64,000 bases of DNA from Pirellulales bacterium (GCA_028279215.1 JANQOF010000055.1:97123-161122); one strand, 5' to 3'; shown: positions 19,090 to 29,752, numbered from the stretch's first letter. Notes: a model not told the origin generated them from the letters alone. Translations and numbers: made by a program.

Positions 19090-19719
19090 TCACTTCGAGC
19101 TGGGTTCGCCGGGCGTTGCGCCGCTGGCGTCGCCCGGAGAGTTGGTCGTCGGAGCCGCATCTGCATTTGGTGGTCGTGTTTCGTCGATGGCCTTCGGTAT
19201 ACGTTCCCCAGAAGGCGGCGCCGGCGGCTGAGTAGTCTTGCCGCTGGCGCCGTCGGCGGTTTGCTTTTTGAGTGGGTCGCGCGCCGCCAGACCCGCCACG
19301 AAGCGCATGATTGGTACGGTAAGGCTGCCTGGAATCTGCAGATGGTTCTTGCCATCGCTCAATACGAAGTTATTCGCCACGACGGTTGCAGCGGTCACCT
19401 GATTGGCAACCAACTTCCCGACGCGATCTTGAGGCGAAAGGAATTGCACTCCCTCCACTTTGTTTCCGGCGACCAAGTCGGAAGTGACCCGATCGGCCAC
19501 TACCTCGTCGATGTGCAGCAGATTCGGCGCCGAGGGTCGTACGTCCGGAAACTGCTCGGGGCCTAGCAGCAACAACGTTTCGTCGTTGCTATCGAGCACC
19601 CACAGCCCCTGGCACTTGATGCGCTGGCTCTCCGTGGTCTTGATGATTTTGTCTCGCAGCGCGGCACCCAACGCCAGGAACAGTAGCGGGTAGACAATCC
19701 AACGTTCACGTTCGGACAT
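19090..19719 (-). CDS. Hypothetical protein, N-terminal anchor and Pro-rich tail
   Basis: 209 residues. A hydrophobic start (YPLLFLALGAALRDKI) is followed by IKCQGLWVLDSNDETLLLLG and then a region of repeated strands with regular Val/Asp spacing (HIDEVVADRVTSDLVAGNKVEGVQF, KLVANQVTAATVVANNFVL) that looks like a small solenoid similar to bactofilin-type strands; this likeness is only by eye. The last 60 residues are low-complexity Pro, Ala, Thr and Ser. Function unknown. It sits in a leftward run with the lipoprotein gene at 19792 and the YugP gene. Confidence 0.6.
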   Translation of the reverse strand: MSERERWIVYPLLFLALGAALRDKIIKTTESQRIKCQGLWVLDSNDETLLLLGPEQFPDVRPSAPNLLHIDEVVADRVTSDLVAGNKVEGVQFLSPQDRVGKLVANQVTAATVVANNFVLSDGKNHLQIPGSLTVPIMRFVAGLAARDPLKKQTADGASGKTTQPPAPPSGERIPKAIDETRPPNADAAPTTNSPGDASGATPGEPSSK

Positions 19720-19791
19720 TTGAGGGATTGGGGGTCAGAGGGCGGGGGTCGGGAAATCCGGCAGGCAGCGGACGAGGCGGTCGGGCGGCGC

Positions 19792-20355
19792 TTAACTCCC
19801 CGACCCCTGATCCTTGATGCCTGAATCCTCTCTCACAAAATACAGACGGCCGAATTGGGGGTCGGCGCCTTTTTCGACGAGTGTGAAACCAGGCGCGTCG
19901 CCGTTCTCTTGAAAATCGATAATGAACCGCCGTTTCTCATTGCGCTTGCTCGATTCACCTTCGGAATCGGTAAGGCTGATTTCGATCTCAGCACCATCTG
20001 GCGGCAACGTCGCTACCACGCGCCAAACGCCGGCGACTTCCTCGCTGCCGTCTCCCAATGCCATGGCGACCGTTTTGTCGTCCGCGAATGTCATGCATAC
20101 GGCGACGTCGTGCTGCTCGAGGTCAGTCTTGCCAAGTTCGGCGGTGGCGGCATCCTCGGTCGGTGAGTCGACCCCTGATCCGCCCTCGCTCCTCTGTTTG
20201 GCTTTCAGTTTGGCACTTCGCGCGGCGGCGTCCGCCGCCGTATCGGGTCGCCCGGTCCAGGTTCCCACCAGCCGACTACGCACCGTCTGTTGGCAGCCAG
20301 CGGACGCCACCAACAGAAACGCAACAAAGCAGGAAATCAGAGGCAGGTGTTTCAA
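19792..20355 (-). CDS. Hypothetical lipoprotein
   Basis: From the TTG at 20355 the product starts MKHLPLISCFVAFLLVASAG and has a lipobox-like LVASAGC, so it is probably an outer or periplasmic lipoprotein; longer starts at 20400 (ATG) or 20418 (GTG) put 15-21 polar residues before the signal. The body has the shape LVGTWTGRPD ... VCMTFADDKTVAMALGDG ... AGVWRVV ... EIEISLTDSE ... RRFIIDF, typical of small lipocalin-like or META-like barrel domains that begin with GxW; this is a guess from the pattern. The last residues (SGIKDQGSGS) come from a GGATCAGGG-type simple repeat at the gene end, seen again in the spacer downstream. Confidence 0.6.
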   Translation of the reverse strand: MKHLPLISCFVAFLLVASAGCQQTVRSRLVGTWTGRPDTAADAAARSAKLKAKQRSEGGSGVDSPTEDAATAELGKTDLEQHDVAVCMTFADDKTVAMALGDGSEEVAGVWRVVATLPPDGAEIEISLTDSEGESSKRNEKRRFIIDFQENGDAPGFTLVEKGADPQFGRLYFVREDSGIKDQGSGS

Positions 20356-20465
20356 TCGATCACCATCACGCGGGGCAAGAGGGCACTTCAATCGCACCAT
20401 TCTAATTGCCACCTCCACAACCGCACAGGCTCGGTTTTCTTGCCTCGGTACGGCAAGAAGCAGGT

Positions 20466-22316
<1,851 letters not shown>

Positions 22317-22501
22317 GTAATTCGAACAAAGTCTCGGATCTCGTGGCTTTCGCACGCTTGCGCCAGAATAGTCGAAAACGGCAACGCACAACAACCGCGG
22401 CGACTGCGAAGGCGGTGGCCGTCTCCCATTGCACATTGAGACGTGAACCTCGACACTTACCACATGTGACTGTCGCCACTTCGCTCAAGTCCCCTCCACT
22501 G

Positions 22502-23653
22502 ATGAAGCGAAACTACTCGTTCTACGGCCTGCTTGCGACCGCCATTGCGATTGGTGTGTTGTTCTATCGGGTGATTGAACCCTTCATATTCGCGCTATTG
22601 TTTGCTTTGGTGCTCTCAGTATTGCTTCGCCCGGCACACCAAGCTCTCACGAAACGATGGAACGGACATCAGCGACTATCAGCCTGGGTCATCACGGCCA
22701 CGTTTGGAATGGCTGTGGTTGTGCCTTTGGCCCTAGTCGTGCTGCTGGCGGGCGTCGAAATTCAGAAGTTCGCCCACGAGATTGTCGTGCTGGTTAGAGA
22801 AGCGCACGCCGATACCGAAGAAGCTGGCGCCCCGCAGACGCCGCCAGAGGTGCTAGAACTCGAAGCAATCGACGACGCGCTAGCCGAAGAACTGCCCAAG
22901 CGCTCGGCTGTAGCGCGGTGGCTGGCCGATCAGTACTCCAACCTGCCAGCCGATCGCCGCAAGCTGATGGTCGAGCACTTCTCTCAAGCCATGATTGGCT
23001 TCGTGGAAGAACTGTATCGCAACACGATGAGCTTCGTCAGCAGCGTGGCGGGTTTCTTCATCGGCGTGGTCGTCATCAGTATGGCGTTGTACTACGCACT
23101 GGCCGACGGCGAAGCCATTTTGGCCGACGTGAAGAAGATGCTTCCGTTTCAAGACCCTGAAATCCAAGAGTTGGCCGACCAGTTCGGAAAGGTGTGCCGC
23201 GGCATTGTGCTAGGAACCGTGGTGGCGGCGCTTGCCCAGGCCGTACTCGCCTTTATCGGTTATGCGGTGGCGGGTGTGCCCAATCTACTGCCGCTATTTG
23301 TCATGACGATCATATTCGCGTTCATCCCCATGGTCGGAGCGGGAACGGCCGTCACGCTCGTGTCGTTGTGGCTCATGCTAAGCGGACGCCACCTTGCGGG
23401 AGGCCTGTTGCTGGCGTATGGATTCGGCGTGGTCTCAACCAGCGACAACTTCATCCGGGCGTATGTCATCGGCTCTGAAGCAAAAATGAACCCGCTGCTG
23501 GTTCTGATTACCGTCATCGGCGCACTACAGTTAATCGGATTGTGGGGCATTTTCGTCGGCCCAATGGTTGCCGCGTTCTTCTACACCATCATGAAACTGC
23601 TTCGCGAACGTGTGGAGGCCGACACCGCGAAGCTGCCGACGCCTGCCGACTAG
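22502..23653 (+). CDS. AI-2E family transporter (PerM/YdiK type)
   Basis: 383 residues from the ATG at 22502, where the first membrane helix begins (YSFYGLLATAIAIGVLFYRVIEPFIFALLF). The topology is that of the AI-2E/PerM family: three helices, a long soluble loop (about 95-180) rich in charged residues, then five more helices with the family marks ANLLPLFVMTIIFAFIPMVGAG-like NLLPLFVMTIIFAFIPMVG, the ALVSLWLMLSGRHL segment and GLWGIFVGPMVAAFFYTIMK. Members have been linked to autoinducer export or to sodium/proton exchange; the substrate here is open. Its stop codon TAG is part of the end of a MITE-like repeat (23650-23744). It is divergent from the HerA-like gene. Confidence 0.88.
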   Translation: MKRNYSFYGLLATAIAIGVLFYRVIEPFIFALLFALVLSVLLRPAHQALTKRWNGHQRLSAWVITATFGMAVVVPLALVVLLAGVEIQKFAHEIVVLVREAHADTEEAGAPQTPPEVLELEAIDDALAEELPKRSAVARWLADQYSNLPADRRKLMVEHFSQAMIGFVEELYRNTMSFVSSVAGFFIGVVVISMALYYALADGEAILADVKKMLPFQDPEIQELADQFGKVCRGIVLGTVVAALAQAVLAFIGYAVAGVPNLLPLFVMTIIFAFIPMVGAGTAVTLVSLWLMLSGRHLAGGLLLAYGFGVVSTSDNFIRAYVIGSEAKMNPLLVLITVIGALQLIGLWGIFVGPMVAAFFYTIMKLLRERVEADTAKLPTPAD

Positions 23654-23744
23654 AGCGCCCTTGTCTGCAGCGTGTTTGCTGACTGCGTCTGTATCGGGCT
23701 ACGTTGTCCTGCATCGCTACAGCTAACCGAAGCACGCTCGAGAG
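23650..23744 (+). repeat. MITE-like element copy 1 (internally deleted)
   Basis: Starts CTAGAGCGCCCTT and contains GGCTACGTT-TCCTGCATCG, then jumps to CTACAGCTAACCGAAGCACGCTC. Compared with the copy at 40410 the middle third (from after GCATC to before GCTACAG) is missing. The first bases supply the stop codon of the permease gene at 23651-23653. Confidence 0.7.
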
Positions 23745-23870
23745 TTTGCCAATCCAATTCCAAGGTTCGTGCAACTTCGTCCGACATGGCCACGCTGGAT
23801 TTGCTAAACTGCGGCAATTGGCCGCTGCTGGCCGGTGATCGATCGCCGCGCAAATAAAGGAACCATCACG

Positions 23871-24131
23871 ATGGCGCAAAAGGGCATAGGGAACGACCGG
23901 CCGCGCGGCTACCTGCCGCTCGGTCACATCGACTCCATCGAGAACAAAGACCGCAAGGAAGGCGAACCGCCGAGGTGGGCGCGGATTCGTTTGCAGGACG
24001 AAGAGGGAACAGAAGGCACCTTTCTGTTCACGTTCGACGAAATCAAGAACGCGCTGGTGCGTTCGGAGACGCAGAAGGAAGACCTTCCGCCCGAGGGGTG
24101 GTTGCAGAAGCTGCAAGACCTTTTTGACTAA
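23871..24131 (+). CDS. Small conserved hypothetical protein
   Basis: 86 residues, polar, no membrane segment. It reads MAQKGIGNDRPRGYLPLGHI and has a regular beta-like middle (RWARIRLQDEEGTEGTFLFTFDEIKNALVRSE) and an amphipathic end (GWLQKLQDLFD). I do not recognise it. AAAGGAACC 7-8 bases before the ATG at 23871 is a good ribosome site, and codon use is normal for the window. It is flanked on both sides, in the same orientation, by copies of the MITE-like repeat. Confidence 0.65.
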   Translation: MAQKGIGNDRPRGYLPLGHIDSIENKDRKEGEPPRWARIRLQDEEGTEGTFLFTFDEIKNALVRSETQKEDLPPEGWLQKLQDLFD

Positions 24132-24154
24132 CGTGGGTACCAGCTGGACCGTGA

Positions 24155-24317
24155 CTAGAACGCCTTTTTCATTACCGTACCGCTTTGGCTTGTGGTATTG
24201 GTCCGCTGCTACGTTGGCCTGCATCGACGAATTATGCACACTCGCCTGCTTCGGCCGCCTTAATAGAATTGACTCGTTTGCGTCAACATCGCTACCGCTA
24301 GTCGAAGCAAGCTCTAG
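24155..24317 (+). repeat. MITE-like element copy 2
   Basis: 163 bases beginning CTAGAACGCC and ending AAGCTCTAG, so the ends are inverted. The core GCTACGTTGGCCTGCATCGA (24208-24227) and CTCGCCTGCTTCGGCCGCCTT match copies 3 and 4. It fills most of the 334-base gap between the small gene and the esterase gene; the rest holds nothing I can name. Confidence 0.8.
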
Positions 24318-24465
24318 CCATCCGCAACGTGGTAGTCGGTTTCCTCGGTCGCCACGTGCGAAGTCGGCTGATATACTTAGAGGCGTTTTCTATCATCGCC
24401 ACGATGCGCGTCGAACGCTCCGCGGCTTCTGAACTCACCTCGCACCTTAGAGCTACCATACCGTG

Positions 24466-25824
24466 ATGAAGATTCCTGTTGCGTTGCCATTTCGTCTGTT
24501 GAGTTCAATCTTGTTCTTGGTGTTTCCACTGATTTCGCCGTCCGCGGCGTCGGGTGTCGTCGATGGAGATGCGAAAAAGGCCGCGGAATCCTGGCTGTCC
24601 GACACGTCGTTGCCGGTGCCGGAAGCACTTGAGTCGGTCGAACCACTTACGCGGCAGCAAGCCGAAACGGCGACGCAAGCGCTTTGGAAACTCTACCAAT
24701 CGGAAAGCGTCGGGTCGAACGAGAGCAAGGCGCTGCCGCGACCCACCGTTGTTGGCCGAGCGGGTGAAGTCGAACTGGAGCCTGGCGAGTTGAAGACCGG
24801 CGAGAAGACAATGCCGTTCCATTTCTTGCAACGCGGAGAATCCGACAAGCAGAAGCCGATGTTTATCGCGCTGCACGGTGGCGGTGGCGCACCGGTTGGC
24901 GGACCACACGCATGGCCGGTAAATACGCGCGAATGGCAAACGCAAACTCGGTTTGCCACGACGATTTACCCCGACGACGCGGTCTATTTTGTTCCTCGTA
25001 TGGCTGACGACCGTGACGGACGTTGGTACTACGGTTACTGCCAGGACGCTTATGATCGAGTTGTTCGCGAGGCGATACGTTACCACAATGTCGATCCGAA
25101 TCGTGTTTACCTGATCGGCATATCGGAGGGCGCGTACACGGCATATCGCCTTGGCGCGTTCATGGCCGACCGCTGGGCTGGCGCGGGATCGATGGCCGGT
25201 GGTGAACCGCTGAACAACGCGCCTCCGGCAAACATGCGAAATCTCGCTTTCCGTGCCGACATTGGCGAACGGGATACGATGTTCGATCGTCTTGGCTTGA
25301 ACCAACGGTACGAGGAAGCGCTCGCCAAGCTGAAGCACGATGATCCGGATGGTTTTGAGTACATGATTGAGGTCCACGAGGGACGTGGCCACGGGATTGA
25401 GTATCGCTCCTGCCCGCAGTGGGTCTTCAACTTCACGCGCAACCCATGGCCTGAGCGTGTGCGTTGGGTGAATATCGACGTCCACGGTCGACGGCGGATG
25501 CAAAGCTACTGGCTCGCACTCGATGCGGCTCCCGAGGGACAGCTCGAGTTGGATGCTCGGATCGATCGGGACACGAACACCGTGAGCGTTGACGTGGCGC
25601 GGCGAGAAGGCGAAAACCTCATTCCCGACAACACCACTTCCTTTCGCGTCTACCTCAATGACGCGCTCGTCGATCTCGATCGCCCCGTGCGCGTGCTACG
25701 CAACGGCGACGAGGTAGCTAACGGCCCCGTGGAGCGGCGACTGGCGACGATGGTCCAAACGCTCGCCGAACGTGGTGACCCCAACTACTGTTTTCCGGCC
25801 GTGATCGAAGTAGCGGGGCAGTGA
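24466..25824 (+). CDS. Secreted alpha/beta-hydrolase (esterase/depolymerase-like)
   Basis: 452 residues with a signal peptide (PFRLLSSILFLVFPLISPSAAS). After a helical region (about 30-120) comes an alpha/beta-hydrolase core: oxyanion strand KPMFIALHGGGGAP, the nucleophile elbow GISEGAY (Gly-x-Ser-x-Gly) after RVYLIG, and a His in EVHEGRGHGIEY near residue 315 that suits the catalytic histidine. A small beta domain with RVYLNDALVDLDRPVRVLRNGDEV closes the protein, as in PHB depolymerase-like or feruloyl esterase-like proteins. Substrate unknown. ATG at 24466 is preferred over the GTG at 24463. It converges with the transglutaminase gene, 9 bases away. Confidence 0.8.
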   Translation: MKIPVALPFRLLSSILFLVFPLISPSAASGVVDGDAKKAAESWLSDTSLPVPEALESVEPLTRQQAETATQALWKLYQSESVGSNESKALPRPTVVGRAGEVELEPGELKTGEKTMPFHFLQRGESDKQKPMFIALHGGGGAPVGGPHAWPVNTREWQTQTRFATTIYPDDAVYFVPRMADDRDGRWYYGYCQDAYDRVVREAIRYHNVDPNRVYLIGISEGAYTAYRLGAFMADRWAGAGSMAGGEPLNNAPPANMRNLAFRADIGERDTMFDRLGLNQRYEEALAKLKHDDPDGFEYMIEVHEGRGHGIEYRSCPQWVFNFTRNPWPERVRWVNIDVHGRRRMQSYWLALDAAPEGQLELDARIDRDTNTVSVDVARREGENLIPDNTTSFRVYLNDALVDLDRPVRVLRNGDEVANGPVERRLATMVQTLAERGDPNYCFPAVIEVAGQ

Positions 25825-25833
25825 TTTCCGCGA

Positions 25834-27075
25834 TTACACATCGATGCGGACCAACGTGACCTCGTCCACCGCGCAGTTGGTCTCTTGGCTGAGCCAATTC
25901 CCCTCGGCATCCTGGTATTCAACGCGTATCGGTTCGGGCTTGGAGATCAACCGTACGTAGTCGTTGAGATCCTGGCTGTTGTCGGCGGTGTTGCCTTCGT
26001 ACAGCAGTTTGGCGCCTTGGAACACGCGAATCGGCACGGCCACGCGTTCGTCACTGCCTTCCGCGTAAGCCTTCACTGCAATGCAGGCGGAGCCTTTTGG
26101 GATGGGAAACTTCCTGCCGCCGGCCAGTTCGAGATAGTGATTGGTACGATCGACGCCAGCCATCTTAATCGGCTGAACCCTCCACTCTAAGCGGGTTAGC
26201 GTTCCCTGTTCGTCTCGCTCCTGGGCGTAGAGATCGCTCAGCGAAAAATTGTTGCCCTGACGGCGGCGTATTCGCCATTCCCAAATCATGGGAAACTCAA
26301 TGCCAGTGTTGCGGTATGAACTCGCGAACACGCCGTGGATCGGATCGGCGGGGTCGCAATAGGCGCAACGCGGAATCTCCCAGCCGCCATCCCACTTGTC
26401 GGGCCCCTCGGCCCAGCCGGTCTTTCGCCAAGTGGTTCCGTCATGCACCTCAACCCAGGTGTGGTTGCCCTCCTTTGTGCCCCACAGCGCGATGGCGGCA
26501 AGTCGGCATGGGATGCCAGCCGCGCGAAGCGCGTCGACCATCAAGATTGACAACCCCGTGCAACTCGCTTTGCCCTGGCGGATCGACTCGACGGGGCTTT
26601 GGCACGCCTTTTCTCTCGTCGTGTCGTATCGCACCCCGGTAAGTTCCGCGATGTGGTTGCCGGCCACGGCCGTCGCGTCCTTCAAGGTGTCTGCTTGCGT
26701 CAGCAACGGGTGTAGCATCTCGCGCAAGAGCTTGCGATGAGCGTCTCTTGTTTCTGATGCCACTGCGTACGGCAGTACGTCGTTGAAGAACAGCTCTTTG
26801 GGCAGCTCCTTCGTCCATGCATAATTCGTACGGGCGAAGTAAGCTTGTTCGAGATTCTCGCGAAACAGATCGATCGTGAGGTTCTCCCGATCGATATCAG
26901 GAAGATGCGCGATGAGAAACTCAGCCGCTTCTCGTTGTTCGCCGGCAAGGCTCTCCGCGTAAGCTTTAAGCGCCACCACGCCGCCGGTCGGTGGCTGATC
27001 GGCGGCGTGGACGACGGAGGCCGAGGTCACCGCCATGAGTGCCGCGCAACCTAAGTACGCTCTGAACAACTTCAT
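25834..27075 (-). CDS. Secreted transglutaminase-like domain protein
   Basis: 413 residues from the ATG at 27075; AGGACAGACAG precedes it and a signal peptide starts there (MKLFRAYLGCAALMAVTSAS, cut near VHAA). The middle is a transglutaminase-like (papain-fold) core: catalytic Cys in GKASCTGLSILMVDALRAAGIPCR, His in EGNHTWVEVHDG, followed by WRKTGWAEG. The C-terminal part has beta-strand blocks (IAVKAYAEGSDERVAVPIRVFQG). In bacteria such proteins are usually proteases or peptide-modifying enzymes in the periplasm. The longer open frame upstream to 27297 is not supported. It is convergent with the esterase gene. Confidence 0.85.
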   Translation of the reverse strand: MKLFRAYLGCAALMAVTSASVVHAADQPPTGGVVALKAYAESLAGEQREAAEFLIAHLPDIDRENLTIDLFRENLEQAYFARTNYAWTKELPKELFFNDVLPYAVASETRDAHRKLLREMLHPLLTQADTLKDATAVAGNHIAELTGVRYDTTREKACQSPVESIRQGKASCTGLSILMVDALRAAGIPCRLAAIALWGTKEGNHTWVEVHDGTTWRKTGWAEGPDKWDGGWEIPRCAYCDPADPIHGVFASSYRNTGIEFPMIWEWRIRRRQGNNFSLSDLYAQERDEQGTLTRLEWRVQPIKMAGVDRTNHYLELAGGRKFPIPKGSACIAVKAYAEGSDERVAVPIRVFQGAKLLYEGNTADNSQDLNDYVRLISKPEPIRVEYQDAEGNWLSQETNCAVDEVTLVRIDV

Positions 27076-27310
27076 CTGTCTGTCCTGGGATTCGTTTGCT
27101 CTTGGTCTTCGCCAAAACTCAGAAAGCTGCCCGCCCACATGTGTTTTGAACAGAGCAGTTTTCTTTCTAAACGGTGGACTCACGTTGCGTCCGATGCAAT
27201 CCCTACTCGCTTCTGCATGGATCGTATCGCAAGACCTTGACTTTAGGTACTCCTGGCACAACGAGCCACCCGCCACCTGCTCACGTGCTACCGCCATTTT
27301 GTCCGAGCTA

Positions 27311-27650
27311 CGAAAAACGATTCTAGACGACTTAATTCAGCTTTGATGATCTCCGTCGATTCTTGTTTCCCCCTGCTTTTCTCGGTATGTTTTCATTTTG
27401 CAAGGAACGACTGAAGCTTCCAATTGTCCGACGGTGCGCCCCAAAAGGGACAAAACGGACAATTGCCCCATCAACCCGGCGCTTCCTTCGCACGGAGGGA
27501 GCACCCCGATGCACTTGCCATTCGCTTGCGGCCAAGCGCCACTCCCGGCTACTGACCACCGCTTCCCGCGCACTACATATCTAAACATCCATACACTATC
27601 ACACTTGGTGGCTCACTTTCCACAAGAATCGCCGAAGAATTGGTTGCTTG
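27311..27650. repeat. Dispersed intergenic repeat, copy B (hairpin element)
   Basis: Part of a 597-base gap without a credible gene. It aligns with 575-850 and, at its right end, with 48275-48296: 22 bases at 27615-27636 are identical, inverted, to that stretch. A perfect 10-base inverted repeat, CAATTGTCCG (27421-27430) and CGGACAATTG (27456-27465), can form a stem with a 25-base loop. The bases 27076-27310 show nothing I can name. Confidence 0.55.
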
Positions 27651-27672
27651 AGTATAGAAGAGAGTGTGGGAA

Positions 27673-27858
27673 CTACTTCTGCAAAATCAGCTTTCCATTT
27701 CGTGTGCATGCAAGGCGATAGAACTCGCCTTGGTGATGGATAAGCACGGTTTTCTCGCCGGCCAGCAGGTCGGTCGAATCGATGACGCGCGGTGAGGTCG
27801 GCGCCGCTGTTGGGAAGTTCTCTTGCTTGAACTTTGGTTTTTCAGGGTCTTCGGACAT
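27673..27858 (-). CDS. hemP: Hemin uptake protein HemP
   Basis: 61 residues. The C-terminal half, DLLAGEKTVLIHHQGEFYRLACTRNGKLILQK, carries the HemP pattern (LL-x-G, hydrophobic strand, H-x-G-E-x-Y-R-L, T-R-x-G-K-L-I-L). HemP is a small regulator or accessory of haem uptake, usually under Fur control. The N-terminal half is polar and variable. The ATG at 27858 is preceded by ATCTAATC; a start 15 codons upstream is possible. No haem receptor or transport gene is adjacent. A Fur-like palindrome lies about 115 bases upstream. Confidence 0.8.
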   Translation of the reverse strand: MSEDPEKPKFKQENFPTAAPTSPRVIDSTDLLAGEKTVLIHHQGEFYRLACTRNGKLILQK

Positions 27859-27972
27859 GATTAGATCGTCCTCGTCTTCGGTCCTGCCGGAGCCGCTCGG
27901 CACCTGTGCCGAATCCGATTTTTTTCGACAGGCCCCCTTGCGTAAAAGTTGGAGCCGGCTATCCTATCGCTA

Positions 27973-27989
27973 TTGAGACGCAGTCGCAA
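27973..27989 (-). promoter_or_regulatory. Fur-like palindrome upstream of hemP
   Basis: TTGAGACGCAGTCGCAA is a near-palindrome (TTGAGAC against GTCGCAA, six of seven pairs). It agrees with a TTGAGAATGATTCTCAA-type Fur site at 12 of 17 positions. It lies about 115 bases before the hemP start, on the divergent side from the TPR gene at 28200. The identity is an inference. The rest of the gap 27859-28199 shows only a C-rich stretch and no gene. Confidence 0.45.
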
Positions 27990-28199
27990 GTCGGTTCGGC
28001 ACTCACTTGTGGCCCCGCGATTCTCAAACCAGAGACGTAACTCTCTCCTAAGCAGCCCGCCGCAAGGCCTCTCGCCTTCCAGCCAGCCACTCAGGCAGCA
28101 CCCCTCTATAGGTGGGTGCTGTGGATTGCCCTCCCAGCATGGGACGGAAGTCCAGAGTCGTTGAATCCGTCCGTAGATGGCACTGCAAGGAGTTTGAAC

Positions 28200-28925
28200 G
28201 TGTGCACCTCAACGGTGGCTTGCGCGTTACGTGAAGCGCGACGTCTGCTAACAGACAATGACTGCCCGGCAGCGATCGAGAAGCTGAACCAGGCGCTTGC
28301 CGATTCTCCCGACGATGGCCGACTGTGGGATCTGTTGGGCGTCGCTCTTTGGGATTCGGGCGCCGTGCAGGATTCGATCGAAGCCTTGGAGCACGCCACG
28401 ATTCTCGTGCCGTTATCGCCGGAAGGTCAGCTTGCCCTGGGGTTGGGATACGAGGTAGTACAGAAGCGCGAACTCGCATTGGAGCTACTATTGGGCCTCG
28501 CCGGTCGCGACCATCTGTCACCCGCGATATTGGAGCAGCTAGCGCGGGCGCTTGGTCGGGCCGGTGAGTTTTCCACGGCGCTACATGTTTGTCAGCGAGC
28601 GGCGAGCGCGATGCCTGAGTCGCCGGCGCCACTGCTTGGCGTGGCTTACTACATGACGCGACTGGGCGCGTCGTCGGAGCAGCTTCTGCCAGCGTTGTTT
28701 CGTGCGATGCACCTCGACCCGCACGATACCGGTGTTCGAATTCTACTGGCTCGTCGACTGCACGACTGCGGCATGAGTGAAGACGCAGCCGAAGTTTTGC
28801 GGCTTGTCGATTTGTCGAAGTATCGTTGCGTGAGGTGCCTTGCCGCAATGCAGGAGATATTTCAAGCCGCTGGCGATTTCGAGTCGGCGGACGAATGCCA
28901 GGCAGCACTGCACTCAATGCACTGA
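28200..28925 (+). CDS. TPR-repeat protein
   Basis: 241 residues of helix pairs without signal peptide. TPR-like units include CPAAIEKLNQALADSPDDGRLWDLLGVALWDSGAVQDSIEAL, EGQLALGLGYEVVQKRELALELL, EFSTALHVCQRAASAMPESPAPLLGVAYYM and DVGILLARRL-like GVRILLARRLHDCGMSEDAAEVL. The GTG at 28200 is chosen because a clean ribosome site (AAGGAG) lies 8 bases upstream; the frame is open to an ATG at 28116 without a site. Near the C-terminus, two cysteines in YRCVRCLAAM could bind a metal with others. Partner unknown. A possible microprotein and rpsD follow on the same strand. Confidence 0.7.
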   Translation: MCTSTVACALREARRLLTDNDCPAAIEKLNQALADSPDDGRLWDLLGVALWDSGAVQDSIEALEHATILVPLSPEGQLALGLGYEVVQKRELALELLLGLAGRDHLSPAILEQLARALGRAGEFSTALHVCQRAASAMPESPAPLLGVAYYMTRLGASSEQLLPALFRAMHLDPHDTGVRILLARRLHDCGMSEDAAEVLRLVDLSKYRCVRCLAAMQEIFQAAGDFESADECQAALHSMH

Positions 28926-28986
28926 AGGAAGGTGCCGATGAACGAGCGTCGTATTTCTTCCACCGATTAGAGAACAGTTCGTGGAA

Positions 28987-29124
28987 ATGCAAATCGTCCT
29001 AGGTGCAAGCAACATGGCTTGGCAAGCGGCGGAGCTGTTGGCGATGTTTGTCTTGTCGGCCACCAATATGTGGTACATCGTTCGACCCGCGCGACGTCGC
29101 AAGACGACCAAAATCAAGAATTAG
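28987..29124 (+). CDS. Possible single-span membrane microprotein
   Basis: 45 codons between the TPR gene and rpsD. The product has one hydrophobic stretch (AAELLAMFVLSATNMWYIV) followed by a strongly basic tail (RPARRRKTTKIKN), a sensible topology for a small inner-membrane protein. There is no good ribosome site before the ATG, and a start at an internal ATG (29014) is also possible. Its stop lies 19 bases before the rpsD start. I rate it as possible only. Confidence 0.3.
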   Translation: MQIVLGASNMAWQAAELLAMFVLSATNMWYIVRPARRRKTTKIKN

Positions 29125-29143
29125 ACCTAGCAAGGAGTCATGC

Positions 29144-29752
29144 ATGTCGAGGTATACCGGTCCAAAAGCACGTATTAACCGTCGCTTGGGGGCACTTGTA
29201 TTCGAGAGCGCTGGCGCTGCTAAAGCATACGGTCGCCGCGATACGCCGCCCGGGCAGCAGCAACCCCGCCGCAAGATTTCTAAGTACGGCGAAGCGATGC
29301 GGGAAAAGCAGAAGATCAAGTACTACTATGGTCTGCACGAACGCCAGTTACGACGCATGTTCGACAAGGCGACCAAGGCGAAGGGAAACACAGGCGAGAA
29401 TCTCTTGCTGCTATGCGAACGCCGTCTTGATAGCGCCGTTCGTCTATCGGGACTGACAAAAACGCGGCCGCAAGCTCGCCAAGGCATTGCACACGGCCAC
29501 TTTCAGCTTAATGGCCGCCGCAATGACATCCCGTCGACGCAGGTGCGGCCGGGCGACGTGATTGACATCAGAGCGCGAGGCAACATCGAGCAACTGTATC
29601 TCGCTTGTCTAGCCGAATCGGACGGAACATCCGCCGACTGGGTGGCCCTCGACCGCGAAACGCTACGCATCACCATACAGCGCTTGCCGACCGTGGACGA
29701 CATCACGTTGCCCGTGGACATCGGAATGGTCGTTGAATTGTTAAGTCGATAG
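29144..29752 (+). CDS. rpsD: Ribosomal protein S4
   Basis: 202 residues, full length. S4 is a primary 16S rRNA-binding protein of the small subunit and helps keep decoding accurate. Sequence marks: start SRYTGPKARINRRLG, YGLHERQLRRMFDKA, GENLLLLCERRLDSAVRLSGL and the S4 domain ARQGIAHGHFQLNGRRNDIPSTQVRPGD. The four-cysteine zinc site of the N-terminus found in some S4 proteins is absent, so it is the zinc-free form. Start chosen at 29144 by homology and the ribosome site AAGGAG 6-8 bases before. It is not next to other ribosomal genes here. Its 3' end lies in a duplicated spacer (see 29745-29822). Confidence 0.97.
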   Translation: MSRYTGPKARINRRLGALVFESAGAAKAYGRRDTPPGQQQPRRKISKYGEAMREKQKIKYYYGLHERQLRRMFDKATKAKGNTGENLLLLCERRLDSAVRLSGLTKTRPQARQGIAHGHFQLNGRRNDIPSTQVRPGDVIDIRARGNIEQLYLACLAESDGTSADWVALDRETLRITIQRLPTVDDITLPVDIGMVVELLSR

